From Vanessa cardui (Eukaryota > Arthropoda > Insecta > Lepidoptera > Nymphalidae), in contig NC_061126.1 in NCBI RefSeq assembly GCF_905220365.1, forward strand, positions 14,322,001 through 14,386,000: a DNA stretch of 64,000 bases, given 5' to 3'. Below, piece after piece: positions 32,561 through 42,490 of the stretch; the stretch's first letter is position 1, and each line of letters starts with the position of its first letter. The notes under the pieces are model-generated. The model saw only the letters and a list, made by a program, of their open reading frames with translations, was not told the origin of the DNA and did no database searches. Made by a program: the position numbers and the translations under genes.

Positions 32561-32920
32561 AAATTTTATAAATAAAAAAAAACCGCCTTCAAAAATGAAC
32601 TAAAAAGAAAAAAATAACCAGTTACATCCGTATCCAATTGACGATTTTTTAATCACCTCTCAAAGTCGGTGCCAACATTGTTAATATAGGTACATAATAC
32701 ATACATACAAAAACTAAATCTATTTATTGTATAGATGACACCATTAGACAAACCCTACTATCGATACAAATTAAATGATTTTAATATAGGAATTTATTTA
32801 CTTTGTTGCCACCGACTTCAAAAGGTGATTAAAAAATCGTAAATTGGAAATGGATGTAACTGATTATTTTTTTCTTTTTAGTTCATTTTTGAAGGCGGTT
32901 TTTTTTATTTATAAAAATTT
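32561..32920. mobile_element. 360-bp foldback MITE
   Basis: The left arm 32561-32675 and right arm 32805-32920 are inverted repeats of about 115 bp with roughly 90% identity by eye, separated by a 129-bp loop. Outer ends read AAAAACCGCCTTCAAAAATG and its complement. Inner arm ends read AAAGTCGGTGCCAAC and GTTGCCACCGACTTC. No coding capacity and no clear target duplication. The outer ACCG.CTTC motif recurs in the larger foldback family at 33294. Confidence 0.85.
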
Positions 32921-33130
32921 ATTTAATGCTTTTCAGTGTTGTTTTGTTATTTATAATTACAATTGGTAGTGTTTGTCATTCACTTTATTATACTCAGTAC
33001 ATTTCGGCTTTCGACTCTAAACATAACTCAACGCCGTTTCAATACGATGTGGACTGCAACTCAAATTAAGCGTTACCTAAGTTACAATAGCCTAATGTTA
33101 ACTGCTCATCGCCAATTAGACAATACCATT

Positions 33131-33292
33131 TGACACCGACTCCAAATATAACAATAATTATAACTACATGATATAATCGTTAATCGACTTTTAAGTAGTC
33201 TAATATTTTTCATTTCATTTAACTTAGGAAGACTCTAAAAAATATGTTGAATACGCAATTATTTTTATTACTTTTTCGTGCATATTCATTTG
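33131..33292 (+). mobile_element. Detached fragment of foldback arm A
   Basis: Runs from TGACACCGACTCCAAATATA to CGTGCATATTCATTTG, near-identical to 34811-34973 and 42867-43030 (the inner arm of the large foldback family). It stops inside the arm and directly abuts the outer end of the 33294 element (CAACCGACTTCC), so it marks a nested insertion or a rearrangement breakpoint. Confidence 0.85.
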
Positions 33293-33330
33293 TCAACCGA
33301 CTTCCAAAAGGAGGAGGTTATCAATTCGTC

Positions 33331-33335
<5 letters not shown>

Positions 33336-33385
<50 letters not shown>
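33336..33385. repeat. Poly-T tract
   Basis: About 50 uninterrupted T near the outer end of the left arm. The matching A tract in the right arm (around 36133-36151) is much shorter and interrupted by a G. Confidence 0.95.
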
Positions 33386-33391
<6 letters not shown>

Positions 33392-33832
33392 GTTACCTCA
33401 TAACTTTTCACTGGGTGGACCGATTTTGATAATTTTTTTTTTGTTTGAAAGGTAGTGCTTCCCGTGGGGTCCCATTTTTTTTATTTTTTTTTTCCGATGA
33501 TGGTATCCATGTGAAAACGTCATAAGTCTTAAATTTGCATTATGTATATGCGCGACAAATAGGTGAATAACTGAAAATGACGTTAACCAATTTTGATAAT
33601 TCTTTTTTTATTATAAAATATATACTTCAAGGGTAATTTGGTGAAAGTTTGGTAAGGTTCTGAGCACAGGATCCATGACAAAGTAACGGAACGGAAGGGA
33701 ACGGAACAATTCTGAGGAGCACGTTAGCGATACTCAGTCAAATCTTTTATTTATAGGTTATTTGGATATTTGAGTCACCTTCCGTAATGTGGTTATGTTT
33801 ATGTAATTATCATAGTCGAATATTATAATCAA

Positions 33833-34084
33833 CTAGCTACCCACCCCGGCTTCGCACGGGTGCAATACTGATACTAAATATACTACAGAATTTGTTTATT
33901 TACGACATCACATCGCAAACTTCTAAAATTATCAGTGTTTCTTTACTATATTGTTCATGTATTATATACACAAACCTTCCCCTTGAATCACACTATCTTT
34001 TAAAAAAAACCGCATCAAAATCCGTTTCGTAGATTTAAAGATATAGGGACAGAGAAAGCGACTTTGTTTTATACTATGTAGTGA
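33833..34084 (-). mobile_element. Nested 252-bp Helitron (type C), left arm
   Basis: Reverse orientation: CTAG at 33833-33836, hairpin CTACCCACCCCGGCTTCGCA, CGGGTGCAAT. The 5' TC (as GA) is at 34083-34084. Flanks show insertion between A and T of the foldback arm. Confidence 0.9.
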
Positions 34085-34973
34085 TGGAACTCCTATACGG
34101 CTCGCAGTTAGGGTGCGATATGGGACAGAATTTCTTACTATCTTTAATCAAATTTTGTGTATGTAATGTGATGTCATATGATGTACGAAATATAGTTGGT
34201 CTTTTTCAAAGGTTTTTTGCTGAGTTCGATTACAGCTCTTTCGAGGGATCCTTATAGTTTACGCCGCGTGACGTATTAAATCCGCATTTTCGAAAGTCTA
34301 TTTTTGCTTTATTCGCAAGTTTCCTTTGAAATTGTCCTCGAAGTAGTTTCTGACTCATATAAACGAAACGCTAAATCTATCCATATTAAAAAAAAAATAG
34401 TTAGTCAACATCAGCTTCACTTAAAATCAAAAAATAAATAAAAATTTTAACAAAAAGAAAAACCGACTTCAAACAAAACACTATTTTAAAACAAATGAAT
34501 ATGCACGAAAAAGAAATAAAAATAATTGCGTATTCAACATATTTTTTAGAGTCCTCCTGAGTTAAATGAAATGAAAAATATTAGACTACTTAAAAGTCGA
34601 TTAACGATTATATCATGTAGTTATAATTATTGTTATATTTGGAGTCGGTGTCAGCCAATAAAACCCTACAGTATATCTATCAAAAAACAATACGAGAATA
34701 CTTTAACAAATATGTTTTTTACAAATTACCTTTTACACAATAATATACTGGATCAATCAAGGGGCTCGTATCGCTTCTTTCTTTTGATTGTTGGGGCAAG
34801 GGCACCGTGGCTGACACCGGCTCCAAATATACCAATAACTATAACTACATTATATAATCGTTAATCGACTTTTAAGTAGTCTAATATTTTTCATTTCATT
34901 TAACTTAGGAGGACTCTAAAAAATATGTTGAATACGCAATTATTTTTATTTCTTTTTCGTGCATATTCATTTG

Positions 34974-35086
34974 TTTTAAAATAGTGTTTTGTTTGAAGTC
35001 GGTTTTTCTTTTTGTTAAAATTTTTATTTATTTTAAAATAGTGTTTTGTTTGAAGTCGGTTTTTCTTTTTGTTAAAATTTTATTTA
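34974..35086 (+). repeat. 57-bp tandem duplication at the A/B junction
   Basis: The unit beginning TTTTAAAATAGTGTTTTGTT and running through GAAGTCGGTTTTTC occurs at 34974-35030 and again at 35031-35086. The left arm and the copy at 42491 have it once, so the duplication is specific to this arm. Confidence 0.9.
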
Positions 35087-35433
35087 TTTTTTGATTTTAA
35101 GTGAAGCTGATGTTGACTAACTAATTTTTTTTAATATGGATAGATTAAGCATTCCGTTTATATGAGTAAGAAACTACTTCGAGGACAATTTCAAAGGAAA
35201 CTTGCGAATAAAGCAAAAATAGACTTTCGAAAATGCGGATTTAATACGTCACGCGGCGTAAACTACAAGGATCCCTCAAAAGAGCTGTAATCGAACTCAG
35301 CAAAAAATCTTTGAGAAAGACCAACTATATTTCGGACATCATATGACATCACATCACATACACAAAATTTGATTAGATAGTAAGAAATTCTGCCCCATAT
35401 CGCACCCTAACTGCGAGCCGTATAGGAGTTCCA

Positions 35434-35685
35434 TCACTACATAATATAAAACAAAGTCGCTTTCTCTGTCCCTATATCTTTAAATCTACGCAACGGATTT
35501 TGATGCGGTTTTTTTTAAAAGATAGTGTGATTCAAGGGGAAGGTTTGTGTATATAATACATGAACAATATAGTAAAGAAACACTGATAATTTTAGAAGTT
35601 TGCGATGTGATGTCGTATATAAACAAATTCTGTAGTATATTTAGTATCAGTATTGCACCCGTGCGAAGCCGGGGTGGGTAGCTAG
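35434..35685 (+). mobile_element. Nested 252-bp Helitron (type C), right arm
   Basis: TCACTACATAATATAAAACA start, CCCGTGCGAAGCCGGGGTGG hairpin, and CTAG at 35682-35685 followed by T. It occupies the mirror-image site of the copy at 33833, between GGAGTTCCA and TTGATTATAA of the arm. Confidence 0.92.
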
Positions 35686-36194
35686 TTGATTATAATATTC
35701 GACTATGATAATTACATAAACATAACCACATTACGGAAGGTGACTCAAATATCCAAATAACCTATAAATAAAAGATTCGACCTAGTATCGCTAACGTGCT
35801 CCTCAGAATTGTTCCGTTCCCTTCCGTTCCGTTACTTTGTCATGGATCCTGTGCTCAGAACCTTACCAAACTTTCATCAAATTACCCTTGAAGTATATAT
35901 TTTATAATAAAAAAAGAATTATCAAAATTGGTTAACGTGATTTTCAGTTATTCACCTATTTGTCGCGCATATACATAATGCAAATTTAAGACTTATGTCG
36001 TTTTCACATGGATACCATCATCGGAAAAAAAAAATAAAAAAAATGGGACCCCACGGGAAGCACTACCTTTCAAACAAAAAAAAAATTATCAAAATCGGTC
36101 CACCCAGTGAAAAGTTATGAGGTAACAAACATAAAAAAAAAAAAGAAAAAAAATACAGACGAATTGATAACCTCCTCCTTTTGGAAGTCGGTTG

Positions 36195-36650
36195 AAAATT
36201 AAATTTAATCAAAGTTGCTTGACTGTTTTGTAAGAGACAATCAGTATAGTAAAAACGTTATCATGATAAATTCAGTTTTAAAGATTAAGATTATTTGAGT
36301 TTTCGTATACATATAATGAATAAACGTATAAATTAAATAATAATTGACCCAAGTATACGCATAGGCTTACTTTTAATTTAAGTTTTTATTTTGTATTGTA
36401 AAACATTTTTATTTCATTATTAAAACTGTAGTAGCTACAAGTAGTTACGGAACTAGAGTAAGCTTTAGAATTGGATTCGAATAATACACTTCGTAGGTCT
36501 TTTATTATTAACGCTGGCGCCATGGGAAATAGGATACAGTGTTCTTTCTTACCCATCTTACGTCTTGAACTTGACCGATATTACTGGAATGTTTTAGAAA
36601 AATCGATACTTTTAGAGTATTGTAGATATATTTGCTTATTTTAATCAATA
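36195..36650. other. Unannotated, no gene seen
   Basis: AT-rich unique sequence between the foldback element and a LINE end. Confidence 0.5.
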
Positions 36651-37035
36651 TGTACTTAATAACATCTGATTCTGAACTTCAAAACATTTTTAACTTTGCC
36701 GTTTCGTAAATTCAAATCGTTTGTAAAAATACATTGGTAAAAAAATCATATTATTCGATACAAGATTTTATAGATGAAAAAAAGCGTGGAGTTAATACTT
36801 GTTGACTTCCATGCAGGATATATTAATTTAAATAATTGTATTAACTAACATGACTTTGTATTTTTTAAATGTTGAAAAAGAGTAACTGACCGACTGAATA
36901 CTGAGTTTCTAGCCGGTTCTTCTCGGTAAAATCTAGTTTCCGAACCGGTGGTAGCTTCACTTAATTCTAAAATGACGATTCAAAAGTGCTCGTAAAAGCC
37001 TACTTGAATAAAGTTTATTTTGATTTTGATTAATT
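36651..37035 (+). mobile_element. LINE 3' end: RT C-terminus plus 3' UTR, jockey/CR1-like
   Basis: One frame reads TLPFRKFKSFVKIHW then a stop. Allowing small frameshifts, it is followed by KKSYYS..DF.DEK.AW-like codons (AATCATATTATTCGATACAA). This is the usual end of lepidopteran jockey/CR1-type reverse transcriptase ORFs. A 3' UTR follows with TAATACTTGTTGACTTCCAT, GGTTCTTCTCGGTAAAATCT, AAGTGCTCGTAAAAGCCTAC and TTGAATAAAGTTTATTTTGA, then the TTTTGATT tail. 5'-truncated, no function. Confidence 0.82.
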
Positions 37036-37169
37036 TTTCTCCCTATATTATTAGTTTTCTAAGCTTTAATTAGTTTTGTTTTCCTTAGTCTGATTATATA
37101 AGAAAACTTGAATACTTGATTAAAACTTAGATAAACGAAGGTATGGAATTCTTTTCATTTAATTCGTAC

Positions 37170-37440
37170 AACCGAGTTGGACTGGTGGTTAAAACGCGGG
37201 CATCTTAACTGATGATTGTGGTTTCAAACCCAGACAAGCATCGTTCAATTTTCATGTGCTTAATGTGTTCGGCGGTGAAGGAAATCATCATGAGGATTAC
37301 ATGTATATGGGTTATGTGTAATTACAATGAAATAATGCCTTACTAGTATCCACCAACTGGCATTGGAATATAACCTAACCTTTTCCTCAAAAGGGGAGAA
37401 GGGGCCTTAGTCCACCAGTGTGACATTTAAAGGCTTTCAC
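37170..37440 (+). mobile_element. Metulj-like SINE, diverged full length
   Basis: Head ACCGAGTTGGACTGGTGGTT, B-box region GGTTTCAAACCC, body TCATGTGCTTAATGTGTTCG, GCGGTGAAGGAAATCATCAT, CACCAACTGGCATTGGAATA, GGCCTTAGTCCACCAGTGTG. No clear tail. Many substitutions suggest an older copy. Confidence 0.88.
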
Positions 37441-37879
37441 TGTTAATCTATTATTGTACGTCTATTTCAAGCGTAAAATAAAACAAATACATAATGTATT
37501 CTCATTAACGCAGTAACCTTTAAAATAGTACTTTATCTGAACATTAAAACAGCTCGAGAAAGCGAAAGATTATAGAATATTTTATGCAAATAAGCACTTA
37601 ATACTTCTTGGATTTTTATACCTTATTTATAAGCAGATTCAAAGTTTCTTTGTAGAGCATTTTTATGGATCATATTAGGGAGGGAATTTATATCGCCATC
37701 CGCTGAACCTCAACTCCCAAAGGATCTATGTAGGAATAACGTAGTTATATTTGCAGAGGGTGCAGGTTTAAGATTAATTTTGAAGAAAATCTAGTCACCA
37801 ATATATGTAGTTACATATATGTACAGTAATAAGTTAACGTCTCATTTGTCACTTATTGGAAAATTCTATTGTAATAATA
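37441..37879. other. Unannotated, no gene seen
   Basis: AT-rich unique sequence. Confidence 0.5.
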
Positions 37880-37881
37880 TA

Positions 37882-38119
37882 CCGTAGAATCTTGATTATC
37901 CGAACTAATTCGGAGTGAGAGTAGTTCGGATAATCGATACTTCGGATAATCGAAATGTGGGTGCGTTTGTTAAAGATCAAATAAATAACAATACCTTTTT
38001 ACAAAAAAATATTACAGTCAATTAAAATTGGACTTCCATATTAAATATCTAATAAAAGTCAATTTATAATTAATGAACGGCTGCAACATGCAAATGTTCG
38101 GATAATCGAGGTCCTACTG
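37882..38119. mobile_element. Pogo/Tigger-like MITE with TA target duplication
   Basis: Terminal inverted repeats of about 24 bp (CCGTAGAATCTTGATTATCC... / complement CAGTAGGACCTCGATTATCC...) match at 20 of 24 positions and resemble the CAGTAGAACCTCGATTATCC ends of pogo/Tigger elements. TA flanks both ends (37880-37881 and 38120-38121). The element is 238 bp and has no transposase. A second internal TTCGGATAATCGA near the left end gives a double subterminal motif that could be a transposase binding site. Confidence 0.92.
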
Positions 38120-38844
38120 TACATATAAGTTATACCAGAAGTTTCATATAACTACGCTTCAAATTTTCACTCGCTATTAATTTAGACTATTGACGTAACA
38201 AATGTAATTTCATACAATAATATTAAAATGTTTCGAAGATTTTCGTTTATTGGATTCGTATTCAAGCATTCATGAAATATATTAACTTCGTTCTCCAATA
38301 AAACTGACTAAGAAACTCCACAAAGACACTAAGATAGACACAATTTCTGACTAATATTAATATTTCACTTTCAAATTAAGACGCTTTAATGGAATATTCT
38401 AAAAACAAATGTACACTAGTTCGAGCTCAAGTCGGGCGAGGAGTAAGTCGGACAATTATCTAGAAAAGACAAATGAAACTTCACAAAGAACTTTGAAAAT
38501 AGCGCACACATTCACTTTAGGACTTAAGACACGTCTGTCAGAAAAAAGTTAGTTAGATATTTTATATATATCGTAATGATTATAATTTAGAATAAAATAG
38601 AGTAACTGCCTCTAAATATACTGTAATATAATTTGCTGGGCTAAGGCGTTCTTATTGAAACATTATTTTTCAATATATATATGAAGTTTAAAAATATCAT
38701 TGTTTTTTTAAGACGTCTTCAAAAAAATCTGTATCATTTATTAATAATTTAAAAGATCATTATTATTCATATTTTGACTTCTATTATATGTTACTATTTA
38801 CTTACATGAAATACGCTCAAAAATTAAGACTTCCTATAAATGCA
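38120..38844. other. Unannotated, no gene seen
   Basis: AT-rich; no recognisable repeat. Confidence 0.5.
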
Positions 38845-39060
38845 TGTCTACCGACATTGGCACTGTAAGATTAATGATAAAATCATATTAATCCATTCCT
38901 CGTATTGCCAATGAGCGACCAACCCTTGGAACCAATTTTTGCCTCTTGTGCCTGTAGTTACATTGGCATACTAATTATTCTACAAACCAGAACACAGCCA
39001 TTATAAGTAGCGCTGGAATATTAATATTTGCTGACCACCCAGAAGGGCACTTATTACCAA
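38845..39060 (-). repeat. LepRep-A repeat, diverged
   Basis: Reverse order: CGACATTGGCACTGTAAGAT, CGACCAACCCTTGGAACC, TGCCTCTTGTGCCTGTAGTT, ACATTGGCATACTAATTATT, AACCAGAACACAGCC. It contains a ~20-bp internal expansion around ATCATATTAATCC. Confidence 0.8.
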
Positions 39061-40507
39061 GTGAATGATGAGACGGCAATACCGATTTTCTGTATTGTCT
39101 ATTTAATTGACCATCAAAAGTGACGAAGGCGTTATGCATATTGAAAGAAAAATAAACAACAAATTTGGCAGACATTGTTTTAGTATTCACATCATAGGGA
39201 AACACAGACTCTCTTATTCTAATTTATCTAAGTGGTTTCTGATATCCACCTTCCAGACCTTTACGATTTTCTTTGTTAACGACTTCAGATTTTAAAATAA
39301 TAATGAACAAAACCTAAGTAAGGTAAATAACAGGCGCCTGTTCTCTAACTAGTTCAGGTGCTTTCAAATGAATACTGTAACATCGTTCGTGGTATTTTGT
39401 GAAAGGTCAGTCAAAAATTCCATTTGTTTTTTTTCATTCCATACATAAAAATCATTTTAAATTTAAAAACTAACATCCGCCATCGAATTTTATTTTCTGT
39501 AACAATTAATCGAGACATCAACATATCGATGAGACGAATAACACTTTTGTTGCAAAAAAAATGTCGATTTGCGAAAAGTGACGATATTTAGGGACGTCAT
39601 TATGTGTTAAAAGGCAATTTCATTGCCCGATACTGTAAACATCGGATCTTATAAAAGGAGAGGGTCTGATTTTCTATGGTCAAACAAAATAAGCCGGTTT
39701 CTTTAGGCGCAGGGTACCGAAGGGTTCGTTAAAATTAAGTCTGACAGATATGTGACTCAGTGACAAGGGTCGACTTAGGGCCATTGTGCTTATGCTGTCT
39801 TAGTTTATACAGTGTTATATAGGATTCTATTCGGCGAGTGATATTGAGAGGGATGATAATAATTTATTATAGTATGCTCGTTCGGTCCCATGTTCACCAA
39901 AACAAGTATTTAAGTCTAAAATTGAAATCTATACCAAGCTTTCATTAGTTATTTATATGGGTACAAACTAATTAAAGTAATTATTGACTCGTAAACGCCA
40001 AGTAGTATATTGAATTCGCTCAACACAGACTAAAAAGCATCTCAAATCTTTGACATTTCATAAAATTAAATTCGAACTATAAAAATAAACATGAATACCT
40101 TGGTTCTTTATACTGTTTTATTTATAAAAAGCGATAAAATTATTTGATATTTTAATTTAGCACGAGTAAGTGTAAGAAAAAAATACGTCATTTTAACACA
40201 GCGCGTACAAAACATCACAGCAGTAATTATTGCGTTTGACGTAATATTAATTAAGAACAACAATTTCTTCTTATATAAATGAAAATATTTTATTTACATT
40301 TCATAAAATTTGAGATCATTATGGAATATGCCAACCCGAATTCTCTAAGCAGCAAATCGAGCGTGTTTTTGAGAAATTGGCACCCCCCCATTCAAATGGG
40401 TTTGAATCCGGCCAAATTATTTAGAATCCCATGTTATAATGTGATAGGAAATTATTTAATTTGTAATTGGGCCGAATTTTTCTTTGCAGTATTTTTTATA
40501 ACCTATA
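39061..40507. other. Unannotated, no gene seen
   Basis: Frames at 38975-39205, 39107-39295 and 40279-40566 overlap repeats or lack motifs. A mixed-composition patch at 39640-39790 is unidentified. A seven-C run occurs at 40383. Confidence 0.45.
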
Positions 40508-40731
40508 CCAGGTTGGCGGACGAGCATATGGGCCACCTAATGGTAAGTGGTCACCATCACCAATAGATAATGACGCTGTAAGAAATATTAACTATTCCTT
40601 ACATCGTCAATACGCCACCAATCTTGGGAACTAAGATGTTATGTCCCTTTTGCCTTGTTATTTGGCGGTCGGATAACTGATGAGTGGGTGATACCTAAGC
40701 AGTTGCACAAAGCCCTACCACCAAGTAAATT
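40508..40731 (-). repeat. LepRep-A repeat, well preserved
   Basis: Starts GGTTGGCGGACGAGCATATG, GGCCACCTAATGGTAAGTGG, then ACGCTGTAAGAAATATTAAC, CACCAATCTTGGGAACTAAG, GATGAGTGGGTGATACCTAA, TTGCACAAAGCCCTACCACC. Both ends are present; about 40 bp around the GTGAGTGAG block is deleted. Confidence 0.93.
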
Positions 40732-41279
40732 TAATATTCAGTTGGATTCATGACATTCCATGTCACATATTAAATTTTTTTAATAATAATTTGATCATTT
40801 ATGACGGATTAAATATAGCGAACGAAATCTCAGTATGTAAATTAGAATAACAGATATAATTCCAAATCCCCGGCTTAGTATAGAATAAGAAAATATATTA
40901 TTTCAGCTGAAGTCATAAATAATTTTCGACAGCTGCCTCCGCGTTCCACTTACGTTATGTAGGCAACCATTAGCGCTCGTCATCAAGGAAAATCATTTGT
41001 TTTCCGTATTGGCAAAGCAATAACATTTGTGGAATTGTAGCGAGCTCGACGCCAACCAAGAGTAACGTTATAAGGAGCGGTTTTCTCAGTCTTCGTTTTG
41101 GCGAAAATCCAAAACTTTACTAATGGGGTCACAGGCAAAGCTGTTCAAATGAGTTACAGGCTTGGCTGTGGAGTGCAGATACGTTCTGGGTCGCTGAGGT
41201 ACTGAACAAAATTTTCTTGACTTGGTATTGTCACAACTATTATTTTATACAAAATGGACTCTTTATAATAATAAATAAG
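40732..41279. other. Unannotated
   Basis: A CpG-richer patch at 40925-41110 (GCTGCCTCCGCGTTCCACTT, GCGAGCTCGACGCCAACC) has no recognisable product. The remainder is AT-rich. Confidence 0.45.
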
Positions 41280-41504
41280 GGACAAAATCACAAACAATAA
41301 TCTGATCCCAATGTAAGTAGCTAAGGCACTTGCGTTATGGAAAATCAGGTATAACGACGGTACCACAAACATCCAGACCCAAGACAACATAGAAAACTAC
41401 AGATAGTCTATATCGACTCGGCCGAGAATCGAACCCGGTACCTCGGAGTGGCGTACCAATGAAAACCGGTGTACACACCAGGAGGAGGAACCACGGAGGT
41501 CGTC
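41280..41504 (-). mobile_element. tRNA-derived SINE, second family
   Basis: Reverse complement of the 4308 element: TCTGATCCCAATGTAAGTAG, CTAAGGCACTTGCGTTATGG, GACGGTACCACAAACATCCA, the B-box complement GAATCGAACCCGG, then GTGGCGTACC and ACCGGTGTACACACC at the head. This copy has the better B box (GGGTTCGATTC on the minus strand). Confidence 0.88.
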
Positions 41505-41574
41505 ACTCTACCCTAATAATTAAATGTTATTAAACGTAGTGTACTACAGCGTTTTGTGTAGACTACCCTCGCGG

Positions 41575-41725
41575 TTTATTTTGTCGCCAAATACTAATAG
41601 TTTGCTTTTCTACTTTAAATAGTGAGTGAGTCAGTGTAAATATAATATGTTAAATATTGTTGTTTGCATACGGTGTATGTTACTATGGTTACTTCCTTAC
41701 TATCAGGTTATTTGGGCTCCCAAAA
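41575..41725 (+). repeat. LepRep-A repeat, strongly degraded
   Basis: Scattered family blocks in order: GTCGCCAAATACTAATAG, TAGTGAGTGAGTCAGTGTAA, TTACTATGGTTACTTCCTTA, CTATCAGGTTATTTGGGCTC. Confidence 0.6.
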
Positions 41726-41898
41726 ATATAAATTACTTATTGCTGTTGAATATTATTATTATTAAAAAAGTTTGAATTAAAATATGTCCTAAGTTCTGCA
41801 TGGTGGTGCTCTTGCCAATAGTTTTTCTAAGCATTTTAAATTATGATTTGATAGTTATATTTTAATATTGTCTTAAATTTTCGCGATTATTACACGTC

Positions 41899-41932
41899 GA
41901 AATAAAACTAGTTTAAACGGATTTTAATCGCG

Positions 41933-42007
<75 letters not shown>

Positions 42008-42109
42008 CAGTCTACCCGTGACCACGAACGCTGTAAAGTGCTCGAAACGTCGGGATGTTAAAAATAATTAATATACGCGATTAAAATCCGTTTAAACTAG
42101 TTTTATTTC
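41899..42109. mobile_element. TIR element with (TA)n core and GAAACGTCGG motif
   Basis: A perfect 38-bp inverted repeat (41899-41936 / 42072-42109; starts GAAATAAAACTAGTTTAAAC) encloses a (TA)n microsatellite (about 41938-42006) and a short unique part. That part contains CGCTGTAAAGTGCTCGAAAC and GTCGGG at 42030-42054. The GAAACGTC string and its spacing from CTGTAAA recall the hammerhead core found in Penelope-like elements, with CTGTAAA in place of CTGATGA. Class uncertain. Confidence 0.75.
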
Positions 42110-42397
42110 AATAGTTTTATTTTACTTATATTTGTATGCATATGCTTAATAACTAGTTCAGATGATATTATTACTTTTATATGAGGTGAGGATGTAAGTT
42201 TTAAGAGAATTAGGGTAATCCTCTTAATTTGAGGCAAGACTATTCTGTGAATTGGCTTTATTAAGGAACTGCCTCACCTTGTCTATATTTGTAACAAGAC
42301 GTGCTTCAAAAGGATTCATCAAATTTATCGTGCATTGATTATATAATTAAATCGAATGAATAAAATATTCACGACAATATCACTTATAACTTTGCAC

Positions 42398-42490
42398 TAA
42401 TTTTTAACTAGACATTTTTAACTTTTCCGATTCAAAAATTGAAATAATTAAAAAAAATACATTGGTAAAGAAGGCATATTATTCAATACA
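42398..42490 (+). mobile_element. LINE 3' end, left part of an interrupted copy
   Basis: AACTTTTCCGATTCAAAAAT, ACATTGGTAAAGAAGGCATA, TTATTCAATACA aligns with the RT C-terminus at 36695-36765. The copy breaks at 42490 and resumes at about 44187. Confidence 0.85.

Larger units (their letters stand above)
33294..36194. mobile_element. 2.9-kb foldback element with 1.37-kb inverted arms
   Basis: Left arm 33294-34657 and right arm 34808-36194 are inverted copies around a 150-bp loop (34658-34807). Each arm has an outer module B (33294-34433 / 35089-36194) ending in CAACCGACTTCCAAAAGGAG or its complement, and an inner module A (34437-34657 / 34808-35030) with AAAAACCGACTTCAAACAAA. The arms differ by scattered substitutions and in poly-T length, so this is not a simple assembly mirror. 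Each arm carries the same nested Helitron. The loop plus inner arm gives a 97-codon frame (34571-34864) repeated in the other copy; it is probably non-coding. No transposase is visible; classification unknown. Confidence 0.88.

Noticed and set aside
33244..33429. Phe-rich 61-codon frame (RLPKGGGYQFVCIFF...) and its counterpart at 44053-44238.
   Set aside because: Both are translations of the foldback element's outer end and its poly-T tract.
34571..34864. 97-codon frame in the foldback loop, nearly identical to the 93-codon minus-strand frame at 42669-42950, considered as a conserved gene.
   Set aside because: The nucleotide sequences are almost identical because the copies are recent, so protein similarity is no evidence of selection. 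The frame runs through both inverted arms, and no domain is recognisable.
33294..36194. Palindrome dismissed as an assembly or missed-adapter artefact.
   Set aside because: Arms differ by substitutions, homopolymer length and a one-sided tandem duplication, and a related copy exists at 42.5 kb. An artefact is unlikely, though raw reads should confirm it.
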